DNA of 64,000 nucleotides from Rosellinia necatrix (Eukaryota > Ascomycota > Sordariomycetes > Xylariales > Xylariaceae): assembly GCA_021209875.1 (NCBI GenBank), contig JAGYVD010000006.1, positions 2,542,001-2,606,000 on the forward strand. The letters run 5' to 3'. Under the pieces are notes generated by a model. It saw nothing but the letters and a program-made list of their open reading frames with translations. It had not been told where the DNA came from and searched no databases. Position 1 is the stretch's first letter; the number at the start of each line of letters is the position of its first letter. The translations under genes and the position numbers were made by a program. Shown one piece after another: positions 1 through 8,488 of the stretch.

Positions 1-47
1 CTTTTGGCGTTGTCAAGGGCAACAGTTCTGACACAGCCCCCCAGCTT
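1..47 (-). repeat. Start of a copia 3' LTR with its polypurine tract (partial)
   Basis: Read on the minus strand, a G-run (complement of the C-run at 39-42 and its flank) is followed directly by TGTCAGAACTG. That is the layout of a polypurine tract followed by the 5' end of an LTR beginning TG. It lies just downstream of the RNase H fragment on the same strand, where a Ty1/copia element has its 3' LTR. The LTR runs off the window edge. The exact first base (TGTCAG or TGTGTCAG) is uncertain. Confidence 0.5.
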
Positions 48-111
48 GAAAGGGCTGCCTTTAAAGCTGAACAACTTGAAATGTGCCCAGCTATATCTGC
101 TCGTGTTGCCT

Positions 112-309
112 TTATGTAAGTTTTATCTCTGTGAGGACTGTAGAAATGGCTTTTAGGCCTGTTATCTTGACGAACTCTTCAAGTTGAGGCCTTGCGAGAG
201 TCTTTGTGAGCCCATCTGCTACCATATTTTTCGGAGGAGTGTACTGTACGTCAATATTTACGCTATATATTCGAGCTGTTAGATAGAAGACTTCACCACG
301 GGCGAGCAA
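112..309 (-). pseudogene. Ty1/copia polyprotein fragment, RNase H C-terminus
   Basis: The frame ends with the copia RNase H tail: a DVQYTPPKNMVADGLTK stretch, matching the family pattern (I/V)xYxPTxxxxADxLTK, then RPQLEEF and a stop about 70 nt before the presumed 3' LTR. In copia elements this domain degrades the RNA strand during reverse transcription and forms the C-terminus of Gag-Pol. Only about 50 residues are recognisable. Upstream of 309 on the minus strand I find no continuation, so the element is truncated. The sequence is not A+T-rich, so this fragment escaped heavy RIP. Confidence 0.75.
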
Positions 310-1137
310 TGACTGTTAGCTTATCACAGGGTGCAGCTTATACTATGGGACGGACGATGTGCGACTTGTCAGTGTGCTATACATACTATGTAGCTATCAA
401 TATGACTTACCTGGTGTGTACAACACCGCGTGTAGCTAACCATGTGGGAAGATTCACAGCATGTAAAGCACGGGATGTAATTTGGCCTTAAATATAACCT
501 AGACTGTGGATGTCATTATGTATAGTTAACAGGATGTAAATCACAGTGTGTATTACTGAACAGTGTGTAGCTCACATGCTGTACCTCATAATGTGTGGCC
601 CACACGAGATACGTGGATGAGTAACCTACTGCATGGGGCATGTTAGCACGGAACCGCGGTGGTTGGAACAGGGGAACCGTTTTTCTTAGCCGCCGTGCTT
701 GGGTACCCACCCAATGCTGGCAAACCGCGCGGCTGTGCTTACTTGCAAGATCCGTGACGCTTGGTTTTATGCTAAATATTGAATTTGGTGTTACAGTAAA
801 GAGGAAGAAAAGGAGGGAAGAAAAATGCAAAGAAGGAAATATAGTGCTTCGATACAACTATACATCGAGAGTGTTTCACGGTAAAACAGTTCAAGTCAGT
901 CCGAAAATGTAGGCGACTCGAAGCGAAGCCTGGCTCCAAAGCCGCCGGCTCTATATACGACGTTCGCCAACGAGACATTTGCAAGGTTGAGCAACAATTT
1001 CGGAAAACTGTCACAAATGCAGCTACAAAACAATTCAGGGCAAGTGAAATAGAAGTGGCATTAACAAAAGCGATGACTAAAATTTCACGACTACTGTGTA
1101 ATAGTCAAATTAATATATAGGGTCATTAATAGATAAT
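310..1137. other. Gene-free stretch with degenerate short repeats
   Basis: No convincing gene. Positions 310-600 repeat variants of GTGTAGCTNAC and ATGTAAANCAC, suggesting a decayed low-complexity or tandem repeat. Around 795-840 there is a purine-rich AGGAAG tract. The open frames here overlap on both strands and match nothing I recognise. Confidence 0.4.
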
Positions 1138-1160
1138 GTGCATCAGTTTCTGATCAAGTT

Positions 1161-2788
1161 CTATGGCTCTTTATCAGCAAGTTGCCGACCACAGCGTCGT
1201 GTACGTTTTGCTGAGGGTACCTCCAACCCCAGCTCATCCGCAGAAGTGTCAGAGTTGTCATGTGAGGGTGCGGTAGAGTCGAGACGGGATTGCGTCATCG
1301 TCCGTTGGCTAGAGGCAAAGCTTAAAGGTAGGTCGTCTGGTGATGCCGACGGGCTGGCTTCCTTTCGTTTTGATATTTCGTTCGCCTTTTCAATCGCCTC
1401 GTCTCTTATTTTCTTTGCCCAATCTCTTGCATTCCGGTAAGCACCCGCTCCAGTCCTAAAGGCATCAGCATCACTGGTCAAGGCGTAAGCCTTGATTTGT
1501 GTTGTCATGTACCTACTGCCACTCGCCCCTGGAGGAGCTGGTGGCAGCGGGTAACTGGTGTACATTTTAAGAGTACCCCCATGGTAGGTCGATGTAATTG
1601 TGTATGCTTTATCATCGGGGTCTGGTTCCGTATTGCCATATGTCTGGAGACTGCGAATGCCCCTGGCTCCTAGCGCGCCGTCATAGCATGCTTGACGCTC
1701 AGCTACTGCAAGGGAGCCATCTGGACCTTTGACAGCAAGAAAAAAGTTTGGTACGATAGGAAGATCATGCTGTGTCGATGGGACGATGTATCCATTCAGC
1801 TCTGTCCGGACTTGTCGCTCTAGTTGTTCAGGACGGGCACCGTAGTAACGATCGGGATTGCCAGGCACGAGTGAGCCATCCGTGAGGTGATCAAGGTTCG
1901 TGAAGGGTATTTGCCGGGCAACGCACTTAGTGTCTCCGACTTCCCCTTCGATGCTTGGTACCACATTGGATGTAACCTGCCATTCTTTAGAGGCATGCGC
2001 ATCTGCCCGCTCAAATTTCTTGAAATCATCTGGAGTGAAGCGAGAGGGAGACAGAGAAGACCGCGGCCGCGCGATTACTCGCATAATCTCCTCCAAATTC
2101 TGTGGCGCAGGGGGTGTCGTCCCGTCAAGATATTCGTATCCATGTGGATAAACCCCATGGTCGATGAGATGTTGTTGGAACGCGCGATCATATGGGCCGG
2201 TACTTTTAGTGCTGGTCGTTTGTGGCGTTAGAGTGCTTTTCTTAGGAGATGCCGAGCCACGCTTCCGTCGGCCGAGACTGGAGGGCCTGGAGCTCGAGCT
2301 CAAGCTCGTTCCTGACCTGGTCGCAAGGGTAGGGTTATAGTGATGCTAGCCAATGTGTGAGGCGGAAAGAGTCTGGGTGAGAGGCAGTGAGAATGACATA
2401 CGGCTCGCAAATCTGACAGGTCGGGTCCTCCCTGTCTCGCAAAGCTTCTAATCTTCCTGGGTTCGGACGAGCTGGAGCGCAAAAGATAGTCGGTGGCGGG
2501 CTGTCTAGACGTCTGGGCAAGCTTCTTCTGCTCGCTGGCAGCACGGCGTGTGATGGATCGGTGAGGCAGACGAGGGAGGACAACAGGCGTGTTTGGCGTG
2601 GCAGCAGAAACGGCAGCGTTTCTTCTGCCTAGTTCTCGCAGGGCGCTGCTTGTCAAGGGGATATGGGATAGATTATCCCAGAAGGCGGGTGGTGGTCGGG
2701 TGGGATGGGCGAGTTTCAATCGCTTGGGCGAAGTCTCGTCGGCGGTGGTGGTGTCGCTCGGCGGTCGACGCTTGGGTGGGGGTGGCAT
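1161..2788 (-). CDS. DUF7924 domain protein, two exons, 523 aa
   Basis: Spliced minus-strand gene: exon 1 2788-2402 (129 aa), a 56-nt intron, exon 2 2345-1161 (394 aa plus TAG). ATG at 2788 is the first start in frame. Exon 1 carries FWDNLS (36-41), RELGRRN (51-57) and GGPDLSDLR just before the splice. Exon 2 carries PNFFLAVKGPDGS (328-340) and AERQACYDGALGARG (344-358). These blocks, in this order, are characteristic of the fungal DUF7924 family, often expanded in Pezizomycotina; function unknown. The C-terminus is Ser-rich and ends with a basic AKRTRRCGR patch that could be a nuclear signal (inference). No stop or frameshift breaks it and its composition is normal, so it looks functional. 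It is flanked on both sides by transposon remains, typical of a dispensable family gene. The second exon alone would start at TTG, which is why the splice is needed. Confidence 0.88.
2346..2401 (-). other. Intron of the DUF7924 gene, 56 nt
   Basis: On the minus strand the donor is GTATGT and the acceptor GGCTAG. Splicing joins codon GCC to CAT in phase 0, keeping DLSDLRA in frame with HHYNPT and the Ser-rich stretch. Other AGs nearby (for example GACCAG 29 nt downstream) give the wrong phase. Length is typical of fungal introns. Confidence 0.85.
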
Positions 2789-3167
2789 ATGGTAAAGTTG
2801 GGATTACACATATTGGGGGAATGTGTCAAGTCGGAGGCGTGGTCGCATTCTATATAGGTGATATTTGGTTGGATGCGAATGACTAGACTTGTTAATCCAC
2901 GATGGAAAGAAAGTGGTTGCGTGCGCGCGTATGTGTATAGTGGAGGCTTAGGCTGCTGCTCAGTGGAGAAGATCAGAGCGGTGGGGTAGTCCTTAGGGGA
3001 CAGTACCGACAGCTTGTAATACCCCACCCTCCTCCTGAACCATTAGCACGCGGGGTGCATGGCGTTCCCACCCTCTCCTCACGGGCCACCAAGACCACCA
3101 CCACCTCCACACCAAATGAAGCCCAAAAATTGCACAATAACGCAATTGCGATGCGCTCTTCGATGTG
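2789..3167. promoter_or_regulatory. Upstream region of the DUF7924 gene; no gene seen
   Basis: Between the DUF7924 start codon and the broken transposase. On the minus strand (gene sense) it holds mixed-composition sequence, with an AC-rich stretch near 3085-3115 on the plus strand. I see no clear TATA box or repeated site. The promoter must lie here because the gene reads leftward from 2788. Confidence 0.4.
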
Positions 3168-4822
3168 TTAATTGATTGTTATGCAGTCTTCGGTTTCAGT
3201 GACATATTCAGGGTGTTGTTCAGCGTAATTGCTGCCTCTCCCAGGCACATCTTCACCTGAAGCCTCATCCTCGTATACAACTATATTACGAAGCCTTCTC
3301 TTGCGCCTGCGCACATCAGCCATGCGAACAAATCGCTGATTTGGTGCTATTACCACTTTTTGGCGTACAGACCTTGACTTCTTTTGTAATTGAAGCTTTA
3401 AAGCAGCGTTTTGCGCCTCCAATTGCGCAATTTGTGCGGTCTTCTGGTCAAGAGCCTTGCTAGCCTTTAGTGCGAGTAGGCGTTCTGACGGAGTTGGTAA
3501 CGCTTTTCGTTCGGTAGCTACTTTTCGACTGCTTTGGAGGTAATCTTGACCTATAAGTGGTGTTTGGATGGGCGTTGGGTTATATAGAGTCAAAAAATCT
3601 GGTGTTTTCTCGCGTCTAACGAGGGTAGGGTCAAGCCCTGACTGCCTCGCCACACCTTGTGACTCTAACACAATAAATTTAAAAGACAAAGCCTTCTCGC
3701 GGTCTCGTGGCTATATCCCAGAGGTCTTCCAGGCACTTAAGGCGTTCCTAACAGTGATTATATCACCTTTCACCTTGTATAAGCACTGAATAACGTCCTT
3801 CTTAGAGGGCTTAATCCCCAATAGCCCATTTGGGCTCTCCCTCAGGTAATGACGGAGCCTTCTTTTTAGCGGAGATAAGACTCCCACATCTAACACTTAT
3901 ACAATGTGCCTGCAGTGAGACTCGTAATTAATAATCCATACTTTGTTAGTTAGGCAAAGCCACATAAAGTCGTCGTTAATATGACTTCCGTGGCCATCAC
4001 ACACAAGGACCACCCATTTGTTGCGATGTTGAGCTCGAATATGTGGTATAAAGATGTCTGACATCCATTTCAACGCAATTGGGTTACTCGTCCAGCCCTC
4101 GTCTGACGCTGCAAAGCGCCAAGTATCGTAGATGAAGTTGTTAAAGTCTGGAAACTACTGTGACTGTACATCAACACCCTCGAAAATGAGTAACGGTGGC
4201 AACACTACCCCAACAGCGCTCACAGTCTCCAACACAGTGATTCATTCTCCCTTTCGACGTCTTTCTTTAAAGGCTTGCCTTTGACGGACTCAATAATAAC
4301 AAATCGGTCGTCGCCAACGCCTTGACCGACTCCAAACTCGTCACTGTTGTACCACCTATCTTTTAGGGTGTTGGAAACTTCAGGAACCTTAAGTCTATCG
4401 AAAAAAATGTTGATATTATCGACGGTAGCACTGTTAACGCGTGTATAATCGATCGCTTTTGCTCGTGAGGACTTAATATCGGGGTTGCGAGCGAGAAAAC
4501 GGTTTAACCAATTCTTTCCAAGCTGTTGCCGTATGCCGGAGGCATCGATATAAAGCTGAGCCATGCGCTTGAACTTGACGAGTGAGGGAGCAAGGCCTAT
4601 TTTTGACTGCCCTATCGCCCAATGTGCCAATTCGCGCTCGAGATGTGGTGATAAGGCCTGTTGGAGTTGATATGCTTATTTTCGAGTAGGGACTCCAGCG
4701 ATGCGGCGTTATAAACAGGACCGTTGCACATTCTATCGAAGGGCGGCTTGTCGGATAGAGCAACCACGTATAACATCGTTTGACGCCGCTTCCGCGCGCT
4801 TTTCGGTATCGGTAGGAGGCAT
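3168..4822 (-). pseudogene. Broken pogo/Fot1-like (Tc1/mariner) DDE transposase
   Basis: The reading starts with MPPTDTE at 4822 and ends at 3168, about 550 codons, the usual Fot1/pogo size. From N to C: a psq-type helix-turn-helix with a stop and frameshift near 4690-4740; a CENP-B-type DNA-binding block (KNWLNRFLARNPDIKSSRAK); the first catalytic Asp in NSDEFGVGQG; WRFAASDEGWTSNPIALKW; the second catalytic Asp in VLVCDGHGSH near 3990-4010; the third in LDVGVLSPLKRR near 3865-3895; and a C-terminal coiled, basic tail (RMADVRRRKRRLRN, 3290-3330). At least three in-frame stops or frame changes (around 4155, 3900 and in the HTH) break it. Such enzymes cut and paste their own DNA. I could not find the terminal inverted repeats or TA duplication, so element ends are not given. 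The DUF7924 gene lies 380 bp away, same strand. Confidence 0.85.
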
Positions 4823-5602
4823 GGTTGCATAATGCAAAAAATAACAATTCGATTAATACTATTCATATATAAAAAGAGTCAAATGTAGAAATAAAATTAC
4901 AATGCCAAAGTGTGGGTGTCGTCGACGCGGTCAAGATGGCCCGTGAGACCCTGGTTCTACTTATAATCGAATTGAACTATTCAAACTAATACCTATGCTT
5001 TGTCGACTGGCAAACCGCCTTCTAGCCCCTTGCCGTGTCCACCAGTTTCCCATCTTTGGTTTCGCGTCACGCCCGTGCCTCTCACTCCAATCGACATGTT
5101 CCTTCATTCTAGCTAGCAAGTTTATAAAATATTTTTTTATTATAAATTATTTATAAGAGCTATTATGAACACATAATTAAAATATATGACTAATTTTGTT
5201 TTATTTCAAGTATTTATAATATAAAATAATTTATTTAATATTTTATAAAATAAATAGTTAATAGCTAGTTTTAATAAAAAAACCAGTTTTTTCTTTAAAT
5301 AATTATATATTTATTACAGTTGGTTTTTATATTATTTATTGCAAGCAAAGAAGGTGTAAGTTAAGCCACTGGGCGACTGGGCGGCTGGGGTCCTTTTCTA
5401 CCCCCATTACTCTCCTATAGCCTCTGCTTGGTACGCCACTCACGTTGATATTTGGTCACCGGGTGTCGTGTGATAGCCAATACATGAAATCCTCTTGTTT
5501 TTCCCACCAAACCATAGGACCCAAATCCCGACTGCATGATGCGCGGTAGGACGAATCACCGATTATCCACCGAGGAGCTTAATCTCAAAATAGAAACGCC
5601 GG
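4823..5602. other. Intergenic region containing an A+T-rich relic
   Basis: No gene seen. Positions 4867-5105 are mixed composition. Positions 5108-5345 are almost pure A+T and resemble the RIP-mutated DNA further right, so this is probably a decayed repeat fragment. Positions 5346-5602 return to normal composition and should contain the 3' UTR of the FAD oxidoreductase gene. Confidence 0.5.
5108..5345. repeat. Small A+T-rich patch, probable RIP relic
   Basis: About 240 bp with hardly any C or G, dominated by TATAAA, TTTATT and ATTTAT words, sharply bounded by normal sequence on both sides. Composition matches the large block beyond 8 kb. The source element cannot be identified. Confidence 0.55.
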
Positions 5603-7135
5603 TCATGCGCCCGCCGAGGAAGGGTCGCCTGCGCCCGGGACATGCAACCGACCACCAAATGTTAACTTGAGCCGTGGCTCGCTAATCCTATAGACGCTGG
5701 GAAACCATTGGTTAAGCGTCTCGTCATTGCGGCCTTGAATCATCTCCACTAGCGCCCTCGCCGACATCCAGCACAAAACCATGCCATGCCCCTGGAAGCT
5801 TGCGGAAACCCACAGATTCTTGTCGCCGGGCATCTCTCCGACGAATGGCAACCCGTCCGGACTGTACCCCATTATCCCTGTCCACTCTGCATGTACCCGG
5901 CCGTCTGGGTTATCGTCTCCCCAGTTATCACCGAAGTACCAAGGAAGCGTGTTTCTAAGGTCCTGCATTGTGTCCTCATCCTGGCTCGAATCATCCACGG
6001 TACCGTATTCGTTCAGCCCATTGGAAGCGGCGCTAGTCAGACGCCCGCCAATGATTATGTCTCGTTCAAACTTGTAGCCTTCCGGCCGCTGGATCATGTA
6101 ATCGTAGCCCTTCTCATAGAAAAATGAGTATGTACCGGGTAGCCCGTTATTTGGCATATTCAAACCGGGCCGCTGAGCCGTAACGTGCCCCCTTAATGGA
6201 ACTATAATGCCCTGAAATTTCTTCAACAGGCGAGCCGTGTAGCCATTCGTAGCCATGACCACCCGCCTCGCCGTGATGCACCCCCTGGGCGTGTCGATCA
6301 GATACCTGCCTTCTGCATTCTTATTCACGCCAGTAACCGGGGTGTTGGTCTGTAAGTTCAGACCCCTGTCGAGACAGAGCTTCAGCACGCCGATCGTGAA
6401 CTTGTACGCGTTCAGGCTCCCAGCCTCGTACGAAATGCCACCGCAGACACCCCTGTCCCTGCCGCCCGTGCCGCAGTAGAACCTCTCGTGCACCTCAGCG
6501 GCAGTGTGGAAGGCATACGTGGAGGCGTCGTCACCGGGCATCGCAGCGCGCATGGCGCCGATAGCCTCGCACGCGCCCGCCCACTGTGCCGCGTCGTACA
6601 CCACGTCCGCGGTCTCGCACGGGTTGCTCTCGCAGTCGATGCCGTGCTGCCTCGCGAAGGCGTGCACGGCGCGGATGTTGGCAAGCTCGAGACGCGCGAT
6701 CCGCGCCGCCATATCAGCCCCGTGCTCGCGCTTGTGGTGCGGGAAGGCGAGGTAGGACGCCGCCTTCGTGTGTCCGCCTGCGAAGGGAGACGACGCTGTT
6801 AGCCGGGGGGGATGGAGGAGAGTGGCCAGAGGAGAGAGACTAGAGCAGATAAGGAGGGCGGGGTGGGGGGGTGGTTAAAAGGTACCATTCCGCCCGGTCG
6901 CGCCGGAACAGGCCTGGCGCGCCTCTATCATCACGACGTCCCGCGCGCCATTGCTCAGCAGGCCGAAGGCGACGGCGGCGCCGGTGATGCCGCTCCCGAT
7001 GACGACAGTATCGGCCTCGCCGGGCAGCGAGGCGGTCGAGCGTAGGTCGGCGATCGCATCAGCCTCAAATTGCCAGTAGCTCCGTGTGGGGTTGTCTTTG
7101 GGTAGGGCCACCGGGATCGACGCACGGCCGTCCAT
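5603..7135 (-). CDS. FAD-dependent oxidoreductase (DAO superfamily), two exons, 474 aa
   Basis: Exon 1 7135-6886, 108-nt intron, exon 2 6777-5603 (stop TGA). ATG at 7135 is the only ATG in the open frame and gives the family-like start MDGRASIPVALP. The dinucleotide-binding motif GSGITG (residues 47-52) follows a VVI strand, with EAR (71-73) at the expected acidic strand end and ACSGATGRNGG (75-85) spanning the splice. The C-terminal part has EWTGIMGYSPDGLPFVGE (about 381-398) and FQGHGM (about 411-416), the second FAD-contact region of the DAO fold. Relatives include bacterial gamma-glutamylputrescine oxidases and many uncharacterised fungal amine/amino-acid oxidases; substrate unknown. Probably flavin-linked oxidation of an amine with H2O2 release (inference). 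No signal peptide or C-terminal SKL, so likely cytosolic. G+C-rich, intact, and the last gene before the retrotransposon block. Confidence 0.88.
6778..6885 (-). other. Intron of the FAD oxidoreductase gene, 108 nt
   Basis: Donor GTACCT, acceptor TTCGCAG on the minus strand, phase 1. Joining them restores RNGGHTKAASY, the continuous family motif. It also explains why the two exons are in different frames. The intron is pyrimidine-rich in gene sense, with a CTAAC branch-point-like site (GGCTAACAG) about 20 nt before the acceptor. Confidence 0.85.
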
Positions 7136-7465
7136 GTCAGCGGAGTTGGACCCAGGCGACCTCTTCACGAGGACGGAGGACGGCGGAATCAATCTATCAA
7201 TTTCCCGAGTGGGGACTCTGCCCGTTCCGTTCCGGCGCTGCAGATTATCGCTCACAATCTTACTATTATGTCCGAGTTATTGCAGCGTATGAACTGCAAC
7301 TGTCCTTCACGATCTCTCTCTCTCTCGTCTCTGCGCTCGTCGACGAATATCCGGGCACTTTGTCAGCCACTCCTGCATCTACTTATTCCTTGATGGAACG
7401 GGATTATTTTCCATATCATAGACCGCAGCGGGTTCGGTTATCACGAAGGCTTCCCAGTCCGGATT
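7136..7465 (-). promoter_or_regulatory. Probable promoter and 5' UTR of the FAD oxidoreductase gene
   Basis: Upstream of the start at 7135. A (TC)n run at about 7312-7326 reads as (GA)n in gene sense, a common promoter-type element in fungi. No clear TATA box. The reading frame stays open upstream to a stop near 7265 but has no earlier ATG. Confidence 0.4.
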
Positions 7466-7470
7466 GGCCG

Positions 7471-7501
7471 GTGGTTGGCCAGTGGTTGGCCAGTGGTTGG
7501 C
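7471..7501. repeat. Short tandem repeat, 11-bp unit
   Basis: GTGGTTGGCCA is repeated about 2.8 times head to tail, each unit with a TGGCCA-like core. It lies in the non-coding gap between the FAD gene and the retrotransposon block. Confidence 0.8.
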
Positions 7502-7876
7502 GCGCTGGTTGCTTACCATTTGGAGGATGAAGTTCGACTTAAGCTCATTGTGTTTCGAGCCACAGCTTTAACAGCGCGCGGGGTACATGCACAAGATATT
7601 CATGTATAGAATACTGATTAGTAACTACTAGTAAGTAGGGATCAAGGCGGCCGATCACTGCGATACAAGATTAAGTACTTGTTAGACGAATTTCGCTTCT
7701 GGATAAATTATTATAGCGGGGGGGATGAGTCTCCACAGTTAGCTACTGTTTATAATTAGAAATTGGCATAGTGGATAGTGGCCTATGTACAGAAAACATA
7801 CTCAATTAGCAACACCGTTGCCCAATAAAAGGAGAGCCCCACCCCCTCCCCCTCCCCCGGCTAGCGCTAGGCATGC
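7502..7876. other. Non-coding host sequence left of the A1 insertion
   Basis: No convincing gene. A C-rich pyrimidine tract lies at about 7838-7859. The last bases, CTAGCGCTAGGCATGC, immediately precede the A1 target site. They were once continuous with the sequence now found at 42681, because AGTGC is duplicated on both sides of A1. Confidence 0.5.
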
Positions 7877-7881
7877 AGTGC
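7877..7881. repeat. Left target-site duplication of A1 (AGTGC)
   Basis: AGTGC precedes the TGTCATGGGC start of LTR A. The same five bases follow the LTR end CTATCACA at 42676-42680. Confidence 0.85.
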
Positions 7882-7913
7882 TGTCATGGGCAGTGCCCAT
7901 AAGGAAGTATTGG
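7882..7913 (+). repeat. A1 5' LTR, first 32 bp
   Basis: TGTCATGGGCAGTGCCCATA and onward to ATTGG matches the start of the A2 LTR at 58112 (TGTTATGGGCAGTGCC). It is broken at 7913 by B and resumes at 35275. Barely mutated compared with the internal copies. Confidence 0.88.
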
Positions 7914-8061
7914 TGTAACACTTACCCTTGCAGGGAGACCCACTACGGAGACCCACATGTAACACTTAGTACATAGTAGCCGTAGTGCAAAAGCTTGGAC
8001 TTATCTATCCCTTCTATATTTTAATATATACTTATATAAATTGATCTATTTTTTTGTTATA
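7914..8061 (+). repeat. Left LTR of B, 148 bp
   Basis: Aligns end to end with 35122-35269 without length change. Its first 70 bp are almost unmutated (GGAGACCCAC, TAGTAGCCGTAGTGC), while from about 7985 on C has turned to T at most sites. The composition switch therefore lies inside this LTR. Confidence 0.85.
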
Positions 8062-8258
8062 AATTAGTAACTAGCGATTTGTTTTAGCATTATTATTATT
8101 TGCTTTTTTTTTTTTAAGCCGCGGCTAACTAGTCTTTTTTAAGCTATTATAAACTAACATATTTAAAAACGCTAAAGATTTTATTATAAAAGTTTATTAA
8201 AAATTTTATAAAAGCCTGTTATCTGCTAGTTATTTAAACTTATTATTATAATCTTGCT

Positions 8259-8488
8259 TGATAAATCTGGTCAGGGGTATGAAGCTGTAAATAGCTGTAT
8301 TTTGCTGTATGCTGGTCTAGTTTGTGGTGTTGTATGTAGTTCGTGATGAAGATGGTGGAATTCTAGGTGCAGTCCTAGAATTCCACCTACTAGTACAGGT
8401 AGGTGGGTGGGCCTAGCCCAAGTGGGCTAGCCCAGGTGGCCTGGGCCACCTTATCTAATCTTACAGTGGGCCCTTGCCTACTCTAACA
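8259..8488 (-). mobile_element. C1: solo LTR, 230 bp, little RIP
   Basis: TGATAAATCTGGTC to TACTCTAACA, flanked by the exact duplication TTGCT (8254-8258 and 8489-8493), with no internal region: a solo LTR. It sits in RIP-mutated B DNA yet keeps long G+C-rich words, so it arrived after B was mutated or was too short for RIP. It contains a perfect 14-bp inverted repeat, a cluster of GGGCCTAGCC/GGCCACC palindromes and TTATCTAATCT. The strand is inferred from that motif, which reads AGATTAGATAA in the sense strand of elements D and E. Confidence 0.82.
8354..8387. repeat. Perfect 14-bp hairpin in C1
   Basis: GGTGGAATTCTAGG at 8354-8367 and its exact complement at 8374-8387 enclose a 6-nt loop TGCAGT. 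The C2 copy (around 51150-51184) has the same hairpin weakened by transitions. Confidence 0.9.

Noticed and set aside
3100..4960. Terminal inverted repeats of the pogo-like element
   Set aside because: I compared both flanks and found no convincing inverted pair or TA duplication; the element ends remain unknown.
6488..6843. Several plus- and minus-strand frames inside the FAD gene
   Set aside because: G+C-rich shadow frames of exon 2, with Arg/Ala-rich content typical of off-frame reading.
7084..7530. 148-codon plus-strand frame opposite the FAD gene start
   Set aside because: It overlaps exon 1 and the promoter of the well-supported minus-strand gene and has no family-like features.
7837..7860. 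Telomeric or subtelomeric repeat
   Set aside because: The C-rich tract is irregular and lacks CCCTAA units; no telomere repeat was found in the window.
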